64,000 bases of DNA from Tragulus kanchil (GCA_022376925.1 JAIOJX010000025.1:183023801-183087800); one strand, 5' to 3'. Shown: positions 1 through 11,270, numbered from the stretch's first letter. Translations and numbers: made by a program. The notes: generated by a model from the sequence alone, not told the origin.

Positions 1-205
1 AAACCGAGAACCATCAAAGCTTGCCGGCAGGAGCTCAGGGTGAGGCATGGGACAGGTTCTCTCCCATAGATCTCAGAGGAAATCCACCCTGCTGATATGT
101 TGATCATGGACTTCTAGCCTCCAGATCTCTGAGACACTGTTTCTGTTGCTTAGTCCACCCCGCTGTGGTTCTTTGTGGAGGCGATCCTGGGAGAGTGTCG
201 GTAAT
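1..205 (+). mobile_element. MLT1-like (ERVL-MaLR) LTR, 3' portion
   Basis: The text around 95-150 (a 'cttggacttctagcctcc'-like phrase, then a diverged 'ctgtttctgttgcttagtcc' phrase) follows the known 3' part of MLT1 LTRs, and 170-205 fits the diverged LTR end. The 5' part lies outside the window. Much divergence implies an old insertion. Open frames on the minus strand here are chance. Confidence 0.55.
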
Positions 206-849
206 GCAGAGAGCAGCGTTGCCTGGCGGGGAGGCTGATGGGGGAGACTGAGAAGCCTGTGCAATACCAGAGAGTCGGTGTCCTGAGGCAACACCCCTCT
301 TCTCCTTCAACTCACTAGGAGGCAACTTGCCGCTGGACTCCAGCCTGTCTCGTAGAGGTGACCTGGGAGGGATGCCGTCCCCATCTGTACAGCAACTCAG
401 GGTCACCAGCCGTTAGAACGAGTGAGAGAGATCGTGATGTTAGCCGTCATATCATTCAGGTCTCAGTGTCCCTGTGTACCACCAGTAAAAACTGTAGCAC
501 AGAGGGGAAAACAAAGGAACTTTCACAGCAGTAATGAATCTGTAACAGCTCTAAGAATTTACTTAACAAAGAACGTACAAAAACTCCACAGAGAGTAATT
601 TAAAACTTTTTAAGAAAAAACAAATAAACACCTGAAAACACGATCTGGCCATTGTGTTCATATGTAAAATGTCTTGAGATTGTAATGGGCTCAAACCATC
701 TGAAATTAATTTTTAAGTTAAGTGCAATCAAGACAACTTGAGCACTATTTTTTGATAAAGTTGACAGACTCTCAAATTGGAGACTACTGTTAAAAACCCA
801 TGAGTAAGGAAGTCAATTTTTACTTATTTTTCAATTAATTAATTTTTGG
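206..849. other. No recognised feature
   Basis: This stretch becomes AT-rich after about 480. I see no convincing exon, repeat family or RNA gene. It is intergenic by default. Confidence 0.5.
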
Positions 850-956
850 GGTCATGTCCTGAGGTGTGTGGGATCTTCGGTCCTCAACCAGAGATTGAAT
901 TCACGCCCCCTGTACTAAAAGCCTGGGGTCTTAACCACTGGACTGCCAGGGAATTC
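850..956 (-). mobile_element. CHR-type SINE fragment, antisense
   Basis: Reading the minus strand, a head near 956 with a 'gcagtccagtggttaagacc'-like start and a B-box-like region near 890-910 mark a tRNA-Glu-derived CHR SINE of the cetartiodactyl type, truncated. The first copy of the first duplication starts inside it. A damaged version lies at 1991-2075. Confidence 0.6.
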
Positions 957-1218
957 CTGCCAAGGCAATTTTTAGAAAGAAGAGCAACTAAGGGAGAATT
1001 CCTCAGCAGATATGAAGGCATACTGCCATGAAATGGTAATAGACTAGTACTGCGGCAGGAACAACCAGATACAGCAACGGAGGGGACTAGAAAGGCTGGA
1101 AGCAGATGCACATGCATATAGAAATCTGGTGCAAGAAGGAGACGGCAGACATATTAAAAAGAAAATATATAGAGCAATGTGAACTTTTAATTAGAAATAT
1201 GAACTTCTAAATAGAATT

Positions 1219-1642
1219 TCGTATTATTATTATTTTTAATTCAAGGTTAATAGCTTTACAGACTTGTGTTGCTTACTGCCAAACATCAGCATGAATCAGT
1301 CCCAGGCGCACGTGCATTCCCTCCCTCCTTAACTTCCCTCCCATCCCCCTCTCCATCCCACCTCTCTAGGTTGTTACAGAGTCCTGTGTGATTTCCCTGA
1401 GTCCTACAGCAACTTCCCACTGGTTGTCTATTTCACACATGGTCGTGTAAGTCTCCACGTCACTCTTCTACGCGCCTCCCCCCGCTCCCTCCCCCCATCT
1501 CCACGGCTGTTCTGTGTCTGTTCCTCCATTGCTGCCCTGCATATGCATTCATCAGCACCATCTTTCTCGAGTCCGTATACATGTGTTAGCAGACTATATT
1601 TATCATCCTCTTTCTGACTTCCTTCACTCTGTATAAAACATA
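1219..1642 (-). mobile_element. L1 3' UTR fragment, antisense (copy A)
   Basis: An antisense ruminant L1 3' end. It begins with a T-rich stretch, then 'agctttacagacttgtgttg', 'catcagcatgaatcagtccc', C-rich 'cctccctccttaacttccc' text, and ends near 'ttcactctgtataaaacat'. No ORF2 coding capacity is left. Confidence 0.75.
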
Positions 1643-2316
1643 TGAACTTTTAATTAGGAATAGGAACTTCTAAATAGGTTTCTTTGCGAAAAATTACCTC
1701 GGAGGAGATCAGCTGCTTAGACACCTCAACAGCAGTAAGCTGGGCTCACTCTTCCCTGGTGACGTGATGGGAGGTTGAGCGCCTGTTTTCAGGAGACAGA
1801 CCCTCCACCTCCGGCCCGATGCTCCTTCTGCTCCACCAGGGGCAACTTGCAGCTGCTGCGAAAATCATTGTCGCCACGAGACGGAAGCCAGCCACAGCGG
1901 GTGACTCTTGCTAACTGTCAGCTCAGAGTGAAAAGTCAGGTGCACAGTCCTAAACAAAATAATGCTTTAAGAGCTTCCCTGGTGGTTCATGGTCATGTCC
2001 TGGGGGGAGGTCCTCAACCAGAGATTGAATTCACGCCCCTGTACTAAAAGCCTGGGGTCTTAACCACGGGAAGAGCAAGGCATAAAGGAGAATGAATTCC
2101 TCAGCAGATATGAAGGCATACTGCCATGAAATGGTAATAGACTAGTACTGCGGCAGGAACAACCAGATACAGCAACGGAGGGGACTAGAAAGGCTGGAAG
2201 CAGATGCACATGCATATAGAAATCTGGTGCAAGAAGGAGACGGCAGACATATTAAAAAGAAAATATATAGAGCAATGTGAACTTTTAATTAGAAATATGA
2301 ACTTCTAAATAGAATT

Positions 2317-2740
2317 TCGTATTATTATTATTTTTAATTCAAGGTTAATAGCTTTACAGACTTGTGTTGCTTACTGCCAAACATCAGCATGAATCAGTCC
2401 CAGGCGCACGTGCATTCCCTCCCTCCTTAACTTCCCTCCCATCCCCCTCTCCATCCCACCTCTCTAGGTTGTTACAGAGTCCTGTGTGATTTCCCTGAGT
2501 CCTACAGCAACTTCCCACTGGTTGTCTATTTCACACATGGTCGTGTAAGTCTCCACGTCACTCTTCTACGCGCCTCCCCCCGCTCCCTCCCCCCATCTCC
2601 ACGGCTGTTCTGTGTCTGTTCCTCCATTGCTGCCCTGCATATGCATTCATCAGCACCATCTTTCTCGAGTCCGTATACATGTGTTAGCAGACTATATTTA
2701 TCATCCTCTTTCTGACTTCCTTCACTCTGTATAAAACATA
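2317..2740 (-). mobile_element. L1 3' UTR fragment, antisense (copy B)
   Basis: This is the second copy of the L1 fragment at 1219-1642, shifted by 1098 bases as part of tandem duplication 1, not an independent insertion. Confidence 0.75.
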
Positions 2741-3068
2741 TGAACTTTTAATTAGGAATAGGAACTTCTAAATAGGTTTCTTTGCACGAAAAATTACCTC
2801 GGAGGAGATCAGCTGCTTAGACACCTCAACAGCAGTAAGCTGGGCTCACTCTTCCCTGGTGACGTGATGGGAGGTTGAGCGCCTGTTTTCAGGAGACAGA
2901 CCCTCCACCTCCGGCCCGATGCTCCTTCTGCTCCACCAGGGGCAACTTGCAGCTGCTGCGAAAATCATTGTCGCCACGAGACGGAAGCCAGCCACAGCGG
3001 GTGACTCTTGCTAACTGTCAGCTCAGAGTGAAAAGTCAGGTGCACAGTCCTAAACAAAATAATGCTTT

Positions 3069-3335
3069 AAGAGCTTCCCTGGTGGTTCAGTGGGTAAGGA
3101 CACCGCCTTGCAGGGCAAGGGGCGCCTGTTCGATGATCCCTGGCCTGGGAAGATCCCACGTGCCGTGGAGCGGCTGGACGGATGTGTCCAATGACTGAAC
3201 CGGAGCTCTGGAGCACATGTGCCCAGAGCCGGTGCTCTGCGACAACAGAGGGCGCCGCGATGGGAGGCCCACACGGGCCAGAGAACAAAGATGGATAAAA
3301 ATAGATAAATGAAAGACCAATAGAAGTGACCCGCC
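3069..3335 (+). mobile_element. CHR-type SINE, near full length
   Basis: The tRNA-related head 'gcttccctggtggttcagtg' is followed by a diverged B-box region near 3125-3150, 'gatcccacgtgccgtggagc', a body with 'gagcacatgtgcccagagcc' and a tail ending 'aatgaaagaccaatagaag'. This is the tRNA-Glu-derived CHR type of cetartiodactyls. An A-rich and (CAAA)n stretch follows, as is usual for a retroposed tail. Confidence 0.7.
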
Positions 3336-3377
3336 CGCCCCCCTCTCTCCCTAACCCTCCCCCCTCCCCCCGCAAAA

Positions 3378-3416
3378 GCCCAAACAAACAAACAAACAAA
3401 AAAACAACAAAAAAAC
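3378..3416 (+). repeat. (CAAA)n / A-rich simple repeat
   Basis: Repeated 'caaa' units and A runs directly downstream of the CHR SINE; probably a decayed poly(A) tail. Confidence 0.8.
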
Positions 3417-3569
3417 CCTCACTTTCATAAATATAGTCAATACAGTAATGCCTCCAGGGGAGACGCCTCAGTAGTAATCAAGAAGGTTCAAAGAATGGAC
3501 GTATTGGAGCAACATGCAGAGTCATCTTTGCATCTCTGCTGCCCAGCTCAGTTCCTAACATTTAGGGAC

Positions 3570-3768
3570 TTCATCACTTCCTTGGTGGCGAAGATGGTAA
3601 AGAATCTTCTTGCAATAAAGGAGACGCGGTTAGGTCTCTGGGTCGGGAAGATCCCCCGGAGAAGGGAAGGGTGACCCACTCCAGGATTCTTGCCTGGAGA
3701 CTCCCATGGACAGAACAGCCTGGTGGGCTGAAGTCCACGGGGTCACACAGAGTCAGACGTAACAGAAG
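3570..3768 (+). mobile_element. Bov-tA SINE
   Basis: It has a head 'cttccttggtggcgaagatg', 'gggtcgggaagatccc', 'cccactccaggattcttgcc', 'ctcccatggacagaac' and the end 'cacacagagtcagacgtaac'. The order matches Bov-tA. Open frames here on both strands are SINE shadows. Confidence 0.85.
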
Positions 3769-4495
3769 CAATTTAACATACATGTACCCACAGTCAGTTA
3801 AACACAGTGGAAAGACTGACTTAAGGGACCACAAAATGGAAGCTTTCATTTTCCCTAATTAGGGTTGGCTTCCCAGAGATGGCAGCATATGCAGTGAGCG
3901 TTGAGTGGTGAGAGAGGATTTGCTTCCAGAGGCATTTTATGGGCAAGGACAAGCTTGTTGAAAGGAAGCTATAGGCAGGGATGGAGTCTTTAAATCAGGA
4001 ACAGTGAGGGCAGTTGGAAATGCGAGACTGAATGTGGAAAGGCCCACGTGCATCCGAGATGCATGTTCATACACGCGATGTTCAGAAGTCTGGAATTCCT
4101 CAGCATCGATGAGGAAACACTGTGCAGCACGCATCCTAAATGTGGTGTCAAGAGCTTTGTGGACCCCCTGAAATGCTTGGCAAAACGTGTGAATGTGTCT
4201 GTGTGTGTGTGTGTGTGTGTGTATCTGTAGAAGAAAGACCATGCGTGTGAAGGAGATGGTCATATGAGTCATTTTCTGGAAAGAAAGCCCATGGTTCACG
4301 GTGGGCCGCTGGTTCTCTGTGGGTTATGTAGCCTATGAAAAGGCGAAGAACCGCTGCATGTTCAACGAGAAAGCAAAGGTCAGACCTGAGGTGTTACACA
4401 GAGTCGATCTGGGGAAGGAGGCTGTAGAGATGCTGTCAGAGAGCAGACCCATGGAGAGCTACTATGGGAAAGCTTAAAGCTTAGGATGATGTGGA
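3769..4495. other. Unassigned intergenic DNA with a (TG)n tract
   Basis: No repeat family or exon is recognised. A dinucleotide (TG)n tract of about 25 bases lies near 4197-4222 and would be a possible microsatellite marker. Confidence 0.5.
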
Positions 4496-4673
4496 ACTTC
4501 ACTGGTGGTCCAGGGGCTAAGACTATGCTCCCAAGGCAGGGGGCCTGTGTTCCATTCCTGGTTGGAGAACTAGATCCCACATGTCCCGGCTAAGAATGTG
4601 CATGCCACAACAAAGATTGAAGGTCCCGAGCGCTGAAATGAAAACCTGGTGCAGTCAAATAAATAAATAGTTT
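4496..4673 (+). mobile_element. CHR-type SINE
   Basis: It starts 'aacttcactggtggtccagg', has a B-box-like 'tgttccattcctggttgg', 'actagatcccacatgtcc' and 'gcatgccacaacaaagattg', and ends 'gtcaaataaataaatag'. The layout matches CHR-type tRNA-Glu SINEs. Confidence 0.75.
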
Positions 4674-4793
4674 TTAAAAGCATAGGATGATTGGTCAATT
4701 GTGCTGAATGAGTTCTAGTTTGAGACAAGGAGTGATCATCTGTGTTCTTATGGGTTATTAGGAAATCATTTACAAGCTCCAGTGGATGCTATG

Positions 4794-5025
4794 GTCCTCC
4801 CAGATAGCGTAGTGGGTTAAGAATCGTATTACAATGCGGGAGGGAGACACAGGAGACGTAGGTTGAATCCCAGGGTTGGGAAAATTTCCTGGAGGAGAAA
4901 ATGGTAACCTGCTCCAGTATTCCTGCCTGGGAAATCCCATGGACAGAGGAACCTGGCGGGCTACAGTCCATGCGGTTGCAAAGAGCTGAACATGGCTGAT
5001 CGACTAAGCAAGCACTCATCAGGAA
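4794..5025 (+). mobile_element. Bov-tA SINE
   Basis: The body reads 'ctgctccagtattcctgcc', 'aaatcccatggacagagg' and 'tggcgggctacagtccatg', ending near 'gatcgactaagcaagcac'. The head is diverged ('cctcccagatagcgtagtgg'). Confidence 0.8.
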
Positions 5026-5714
5026 CAGCAGACAGGCTAATGCAATCACAACTGGAAACTGAGCCCTATTTGAAAGTGCTCCACAAGATGGCAGTACGGG
5101 CCAGTAAGACTACTCATCTGGCTTCACAAGTGAAATATGCTTACCTTCCTCATTTTCCTTTCTTTGCTGATACACTACCGCCTGATCCCCCATGTTATTT
5201 GCCTACTGAAAACACTGGCGTTTGGAAATAATATCCCTAATTTTCACTATTCACGCTTGCTCTGTGTAATCCTCGGTAGACTTTAGAAAACCCTTATTTG
5301 AATCTCAGCCCTAATACAGAAAGTTGGACCTAATCCCTAATTTACTAAAACCCCTCTTAAGGCTGTGTGTAGTCACTGCTGGCATTTACTGACCTGGGGA
5401 ACTGTGAGGTTGGGAAAGACAGGAGGGAAATAAGAGTGAAAGGGAGAAAAGGCCTCTGAGTCTGATCAGAAGAGCAAAGAACACCAGCTTCAGCCATGAC
5501 CCACCAGGCAAGGGAATCAAACAGCCGGAAACGCATGGAGGGGCTTTTAAGGAAGAGAACCTCCTTATCCTGGGCTGCATATTAGTTGGGACTTTCATGT
5601 GAAAACCTTCATTTTAGAAATTATTATTTCTGGGCAGAAAGAACAGATGGCTTAAATTAGGCTCCAGGAAGAGGAGTTAAAATATATCCTTAAAGAAAAT
5701 TGTCACACAATTTT
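5026..5714. other. No recognised feature
   Basis: Mixed-composition intergenic DNA. Short open frames lack any recognisable domain or codon pattern. Confidence 0.5.
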
Positions 5715-5925
5715 ACATTCATACGGAGCTTAACCGGCTTCCAAAGTGCTTTTCTCTCTCCATCATTTTGTTTGAGTCTCAAAACCACGCGGCAATGGGC
5801 AGTGTAACTCGCCCCACTTTGTGCGTCAGGAGGCGGAGACAGAGAGGTTCAGAGCCTTGTTCAAGGCTGCACAGCTGTCGACTGGGCGACCAGGCGAGAA
5901 AATCTAGGTCTTCACTTTTTTAATG
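5715..5925 (+). mobile_element. MIR SINE
   Basis: The order 'catcattttgtttgagtctc', 'gcaatgggcagtgtaact', 'agacagagaggttcagagcc', 'ttcaaggctgcacagctg' and 'aggcgagaaaatctagg' follows the MIR core and 3' region, well diverged as expected for this ancient family. Confidence 0.65.
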
Positions 5926-6242
5926 TGTGAAATGGGGCAGAGATGTGTTAAACATAACCACATAGTAAAGGTCTTGACACAGAGTTAACATACTCTAGCT
6001 TCATTGTTGAGAAAGAATAGGTTAAAAGGCGTATTTCCAATGGTATATATGTTAAGGACCTTTGATTGCAAAAACAGAAGCCAATTAGCTTGTTAACAAC
6101 CTGCTAAATTACCATCCAAACCCCTCCTCTCTGCCCCTCACTGTGCAAAAAAAAAAAAAAAAAAACCAAAAAACCGGAATTTATTGTAAGGAAACAAAAT
6201 AGCTGCAGAATCCAAGAAGGCAGAAGAGCCCGGCCTTAACAA
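5926..6242. other. No recognised feature apart from a poly(A) run
   Basis: AT-rich DNA with a run of about 19 A near 6148-6166 that could be a retroposon tail, but no body is recognised upstream of it. Confidence 0.45.
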
Positions 6243-6443
6243 GTGCATGTGTGCTCAGTTCTGTCTGAGTCTTTGCAGCCCTATGGACTGTGATCTGCCA
6301 GGCTCTTCTGTCCATCCCGGGCAAGAATACTGGAGTGGGTGGCCATTTCCTTCTCCAGGGGATCTTCCTAACCCAGCAATGGGACTCACGTCTCCTGCAT
6401 TGGCAGGTGGATTCTTTACCACTCTGCCACCTGAGAAATCCTT
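6243..6443 (-). mobile_element. Bov-tA SINE, antisense
   Basis: On the plus strand it reads 'ctttgcagccctatggactg', 'gcaagaatactggagtggg', 'ccatttccttctccagggga' and ends 'gccacctgagaaatcc', the reverse complement of Bov-tA. Confidence 0.88.
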
Positions 6444-6677
6444 GGTAAGTACAGGATTCAGGGAAAATAGGGGTGGACCACTTTGGGCCACGTGCATGCT
6501 CCCTAGCTAGGGGAGCAAGGGTCTTTAACTGTCAGCCAGGAGAGGACAAGCTATCTCGAAGGAAAGTTGGGGTGCGATTGTAGAAGGAGAAGAAATAAGG
6601 GCCCAACAGGAAAAGGAAGCACTGAAAGTCATTAAACAGGGTATTTCTCAAATGAAGGCCTTAAAACATCACTTTTG
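6444..6677. other. No recognised feature
   Basis: Short unassigned spacer between a Bov-tA and a BovB fragment. Confidence 0.5.
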
Positions 6678-7262
6678 TTGTCGCTCACTCTCTGTGTCCA
6701 ACTCTTGGTGGTCCTGTGGACTGCATCACACCAGGCTTCCCTATCCTCTACTATCTCCCTGAGTTTGCTCAAACTCCTGTCCATTGAGTCAGTGATGCCA
6801 TCCAACCATCTCATCCTCTGTCACCCACTTCTCCACCTGCCCTCAATCTTTCCCAGCATCAGGGTTTTTTCCAATCAGTTGGCTCTCCTCAACATGTGGC
6901 CAAAGTACTGGAGCTTCAGCTTCAGCATCAGTCCTTCCAATGAATATTCAGGGTTGATTTCCTTTAGGATGGACTGGTTTGATCTCCTTGCTGTCCAAGG
7001 GACTCTCAAGAGTCTCCTCCAACACCACAGTTCAGAAGTATCAGTTCTTTGGTTGTCAGTCTTCCTTATGGTCTAACTCTCACATCCGTTTGTGACTATT
7101 GGAAAAATCACAGCTTTGACTACGAGGACTTTTATTGGCAAAGTGATGTCTTTGCTTTTTAATACACTTTTTAATACACTGTCTAGGTTTGTCATCACTT
7201 TTCTTCAGAGGAGCAAGAGTGTTTTTAATTCCATGGCTGCAGTCACCATCCACAGTTGTAAA
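6678..7262 (-). mobile_element. BovB LINE 3' end, antisense
   Basis: The plus strand carries the reverse complement of the BovB ORF2 C-terminal region. Minus-strand translation of 6632-6814 gives a 'DGITDSMDRSLSKLREI' segment typical of the BovB protein end. Further landmarks are 'tggccaaagtactggagc', 'ggatggactggtttgatctc', 'actctcaagagtctcctcc' and 'ccatggctgcagtcaccatc'. The element is 5' truncated and broken by stops. A 12-base tandem repeat lies at about 7157-7180. Confidence 0.9.
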
Positions 7263-7430
7263 GCTAAACGTTTATGTGCCAGGCATTATTACATTCATGA
7301 ACTCATTTAATTCTCTGATGACCCCATAAAGCAAGTCATATTATTAGACCCATTTTACAGGGAAGGGGACTGAGGCACATTTGGCTAGGGTGGCAGAAAA
7401 CCCAGTGAGAGCTCATCGCACCAAACCAAT
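7263..7430 (+). mobile_element. MIR SINE fragment
   Basis: 'tatgtgccaggcattatta', 'aactcatttaattctctgat', 'cccattttacagggaaggg' and 'actgaggcacatttggct' follow the MIR consensus. It abuts the BovB fragment, so the BovB probably landed in or beside it. Confidence 0.75.
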
Positions 7431-7566
7431 AGTCTTTAGAGGATTGCGCAAAGTCAGGAGTTAACATTAGACGGAACATGAAATTGTGGATAGTTAGCCA
7501 TTTTTGGCCTCAAAGTTGCTTCTGACTGCACTTGGTACTTGCATGGTACTCAGAGTAGCGCCTGTA

Positions 7567-7790
7567 ACTCTGTGTGTGTGTGTGCACACGTGTGCACTCA
7601 GCTGTGTCCAAGGCTTTGCAGCCCCATGGATGGTAGCCCGCCAGGCTCCTCTGTCCATGGAATCCTCCAGGCAAGAGTACTGGAGTAGGTTGCCATTTCT
7701 TCCTCCAGGGGATCTTCCCAACCTGAGGATCAAACACACGGCCCTTGTGCCTCCTGCATCTGCCAGCTGGCCACCTGGGAAGCCTCATCC
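7567..7790 (-). mobile_element. Bov-tA SINE, antisense, with TG-rich tail
   Basis: A TG-rich stretch at 7567-7590 corresponds to the (AC)n-type tail. The body reads 'tttgcagccccatggatgg', 'gcaagagtactggagtagg', 'tcctccaggggatcttccc' and ends 'gccacctgggaagcc'. Confidence 0.88.
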
Positions 7791-9112
7791 TGTAATTCAG
7801 TCAGTGCCCAGTGATGTATTTCATTATTATTAAATGGTCCTGGCTGTCTGCAAGCAATTGGGCTTCAGAACTAAAATTGTGTGGGGCCATTATTATTTAA
7901 ACCGGACTCGACTGGGATAAAAGTCCAGGAAGATGTCCTCTGATGAGAGCCACACTGCAGCATCCCAACGAGCAGGCTAGGCTAGGCGTTTGCTAGTCTT
8001 TTTTTCCACTTGCGATCTCCATCTCTGTGTGTCTGCACCGCTAACTCCTCTCATGTCTCAGGCTTGAGACTTGTGCGCATTCTTTGGCACTGAGAGCACA
8101 GCAAGAGTTCTTTGTTTTATGGCAACACGGCAGCGTGGACAGAAGCCCTTGACTCATCCTGTCAGCTCCGTCTCCTCCCGCCTCGTACCCTCATTCCTCC
8201 CTTGCTGGCCCTTGTCTCTGAATGGATTTCCCCCAAAAGGGAGCTGCCTAACCCGGAGCCAGAAGGTTCTCTCAGAGCTGCTTAGCCCGACGTTTGAGCT
8301 GTTTACTGGCAACGAGGTGGAGCAATTAGTCCAAAAGGTGCTAAAGAGAAAAAAAAAAAACCAGGGATGTGGCCCAGGTCTAGGAGAGTATCTGACCCCA
8401 GCCTGGGAGCCCTCCGAGTTCTGATTCGGTGGGACGATCAATTAGTCCTCAATTCTCCGCAGGTCCCAACACACAGCTTCACACGCCACCTCTGAAAAAG
8501 AGAAGGAACACAAGCCCTGCAGCCCAGTTCCCAGCTTCTCCCTCAGGCCCCAGCCTCGATCCCATCTGCCTGAACAAGCAAGGCCATGCAAGAGCCAAGG
8601 GTTACTTATTTCCTGGAAGGAGATGTGAGGACCTGTTTTCAGCAAAACTGATTTCCCAGAAGCGTGGGGCTTCTTGATGCTGACCCACTTCAGGGCTCAG
8701 TCCTGACAACTGAGGTCTCGAGAATATCATCGGGTAGCTTTCCGGCTATGCCATCCGCGCGGGGACTCAGTCTGTCTTTAAAAGGCACAAATAGCTGCAT
8801 TGCATAATGTAACCTGATGTTCTGACAACCCTGCTTATGCTCAGGCTAAATTTAAAGGTCACAATCATGGAGAAATAGTGGCAAGAGAATGAAGGCTCCT
8901 TAAACACGAATTTCACAGGCATTTCCTCATTTGGAAAGTCTTTTCCTGTAAAATAGAGGCAAAATTGCGTGCGAGTCTAACCAAAGCAAGCGTAGAATCC
9001 ATTTCTTGGGAACAAAATAACTTTAACAGAATTGTAAAATAGGCAAGTGTGAGGTGGTAAAGCGTGTCTTAGATGCTGTCTGTAGTATTAATCACTTTCC
9101 CTCTATACTTCT
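7791..9112. other. Unassigned intergenic DNA
   Basis: About 1.3 kb, GC-richer between 8040 and 8660, with a short A run at 8348-8360. Open frames of 82-117 codons occur on both strands without recognisable domains. An unrecognised exon cannot be excluded, but there is no positive evidence for one. Confidence 0.45.
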
Positions 9113-9322
9113 TTGGGCTTCCCTCTTGGCTCAGTGGTAAACAATCCTCCTGCAATCTAGGTGACGCAGGTTTGATCCCTGGGTCGGGAAGATCTCCTGG
9201 AGAAGGAAATGGCAACCCACTCCAGTATTCCTGCCTGGAAAATTCCATGGACAGAGGAATCTGGCAGATTATAGTCCATGGGAGCACAGAGTGAGACATG
9301 CCTTAGCGACTAAACAACATTA
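9113..9322 (+). mobile_element. Bov-tA SINE
   Basis: Complete order: 'gggcttccctcttggctcag', 'ggtttgatccctgggtcggg', 'caacccactccagtattcct', 'ccatggacagaggaatctgg' and 'gcgactaaacaac' at the end. Confidence 0.9.
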
Positions 9323-9679
9323 CTTCCTTAGTACCTACTGTGTGTTAGGAACTGGGCTAAGAATCAGACAGAATGCAAACGGAATCCCCGCCTTCAGGGA
9401 GCTCTCTGTTTGTCAGGGAACACATAAAAATACGGAGTTATGGGAAGGGAAGATGAGGGTTGGAAAGAGAAATCTGTCTGGGAAGCCCAGGGCAGGGGCA
9501 CCGGTAAGAGTAGAAAGGCGTGGACAGCACCATCCCCTCATGATGCCCCTATGCGGCCACGAGCTCAGGGATGAGAGGAGAAAGAAAGGCGTGACCTGGA
9601 TGGGGAACAGCGTTTCTAGAAGCTAGGGGAGGAGGAAGCATGCCCGGAAGAAGTACAGCAGGAGCAGCAAAATTTTTGA
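9323..9679. other. Unassigned; possible MIR trace at 9325-9360
   Basis: 'agtacctactgtgtgttagg' at the left edge resembles the MIR core but is too short to call firmly. The rest has no recognised family. Confidence 0.35.
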
Positions 9680-10203
9680 TCAGTTGTTATTGGAGCAGAG
9701 TTGCTTTCCCGTGTGTTAGTTTCTGCTGTACAAGAAAGTGAACCGGCTATAGGTACACATAGACGCCCTCTGTTTTGGATTCCCTTACCCCTTAGGTCAG
9801 CATGGAGCACTGACTAGGGTTTCCCGAGCTGTACAGTGGGTTCTCATGAGTTCCCTATTTTATACATAGTAACAGTAGTGTATCTAGGCCCATTCCAGTC
9901 TCCCAGCTGATCCCACCTCCCAGCTTGGTGTCCATGTTTCTTCTCTACATCTGTGCCTCTATTTCTGTTTTACACGTAAGATCATCTGTACCATTTTGCT
10001 AGACTGCACATGTATGGGTTAATACGCAATGTTTCTTTTTCTTTTCCTGACTTGCTTCACTCTATATAACCGTCTCTAGGTCCACCCACATCTCTACAAA
10101 TGGCCCAATATTGTTCCTTTTTATAGCTGAGTAGTATTCCGTTGTATATAAGTACCATATTATCTGTATCCTTCCCTCCATTGATGGACATTTGGGTTGG
10201 AAG
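9680..10203 (-). mobile_element. L1 3' region, antisense
   Basis: Antisense ruminant L1 text: 'gtgtgttagtttctgctgta', 'gtacagtgggttctcatgag', 'ctctataaccgtctctagg'-like text, 'gctgagtagtattccgttgt' and 'tccattgatggacatttggg'. It runs from the 3' UTR into the end of ORF2 and is 5' truncated. The start of duplication 2 cuts it at 10170. Confidence 0.85.
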
Positions 10204-10204
10204 C

Positions 10205-10392
10205 AGCAAATTAGGGCCCCCAGACCAAATCCAACTTAATGTCTAGTTCCACAAATGACGTTTTATTGGGACGCAGCAGTCTGTACTCCCTTGCTGTTCA
10301 TGGTGGCTGTTGTGTTGCAACGGTTCCGTTGAGTGGTTGAGACAGAAGACGCGTGGTGGGGAGCCCCCGGCAGGCACTTGATAAACTGTCGC
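10205..10392 (-). mobile_element. hAT-Charlie-like DNA transposon remnant (copy A)
   Basis: 'accaaatccaacttaatgtc', 'gacgttttattgggacgcag', 'tgttgcaacggttccgttga' and 'gtggttgagacagaagacg' follow, with much divergence, an ancient non-autonomous mammalian element that I recall as hAT-Charlie related. Orientation and family are tentative. Confidence 0.45.
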
Positions 10393-11270
10393 GGCTCTTA
10401 ACGCCTGCCTGCCTCTCGGTGCGCAGGTAGTGCCACTGCACCAAAATGGTTTATGGGAGAAGAGAAAGATCCTGTCTTCCTAGGAACTTGGCCAAAGCAG
10501 GGAACAATTGTCAGACCTGGTGTTAGGCCCATCCTCGCTGATCGATCACCGTCTCTGGTATTCATGTTGTCAGCTAGAGGGTCAAGCTGTCGTGAAAGGC
10601 GTCTGCAGCTGAAGGTCGACCAGTGTGCAGACAGGCTCCCTTCTGACAGATGCCTCAGCCTCTGAATTCTGCTCCTTATATGTGTATATTAGACAAGCCA
10701 CTCCTAGCCTTGCTGAGTGAGATTGCACTTGACGAGTTGTTATTTGTCTCTCCAGTGATGATGGCCTCTTTTGTGGACATGCCCAAAGCAAACATTTGCC
10801 TAAGCTAGGATTTGAGCAAGCTCCAGGAGACAGTGGAAGACAGGGAAGCCTGGTGGGTTACATAGTCCGTGGCCTCCTGTGGTTGTTAGCTAAGTTAATG
10901 GGAGCTGCTACGCTAACTTGGCATTAAATAGCACTGCATCCCATAGACCGAGGAGGACATCATTGCATGTCCTGTCTTCAGTTCTTTCACACGGTGATGA
11001 AGAAGACAGGCTTCGGAGTCAGACTTCCTATGACTGTATAGATTACCTGTTGCTGTGTAGCAAATTCATCCAAAACAGAGACTTACAGCACCAGTAAGAT
11101 TTTAGTATCTTAGGTCATGTAGGTCAGGACCTTGGGGGTGGCTAAGGTAGGTGGCTCCAACTTGGGAGGGTCTCATAAGATTCTAGTCACGATGTCAGCC
11201 AGGGTGCCGTCCTCTGAAGGTGGGGCTGGGGCTGAAGGATGCTGTTCTAAGATTCTAAGGTCCCGCACTC
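10393..11270. other. Unassigned DNA, copy A of duplication 2
   Basis: No gene or repeat family is recognised. The same sequence recurs at 11515-12392. Confidence 0.5.

Larger units (their letters stand above)
850..3089. repeat. Tandem duplication 1 (about 1.1 kb x 2)
   Basis: Copy A is about 850-1989 and copy B about 1991-3089; the offset is 1098-1100 bases over most of the length. The first 110 bases of copy B are lossy relative to A (about 43 bases missing, scrambled text at 2000-2100), while the rest is nearly identical, with a 2-base indel near 2786. Copy A breaks off 19 bases into a CHR SINE that is complete only after copy B. This is expected of an overlapping contig end joined without merging. 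Confidence 0.95.

Noticed and set aside
3087..3399. Several overlapping minus-strand frames of about 110 codons
   Set aside because: They are translations of a CHR SINE and its A-rich tail; similar frames recur wherever this SINE occurs (31294, 32404, 38549).
4196..4222. (TG)n tract as a regulatory Z-DNA element
   Set aside because: It is an ordinary microsatellite with no promoter or gene nearby.
9113..9322. tRNA gene because of A-box and B-box-like text
   Set aside because: The boxes belong to the tRNA-derived head of Bov-tA; no cloverleaf is complete. The same holds for every SINE listed.
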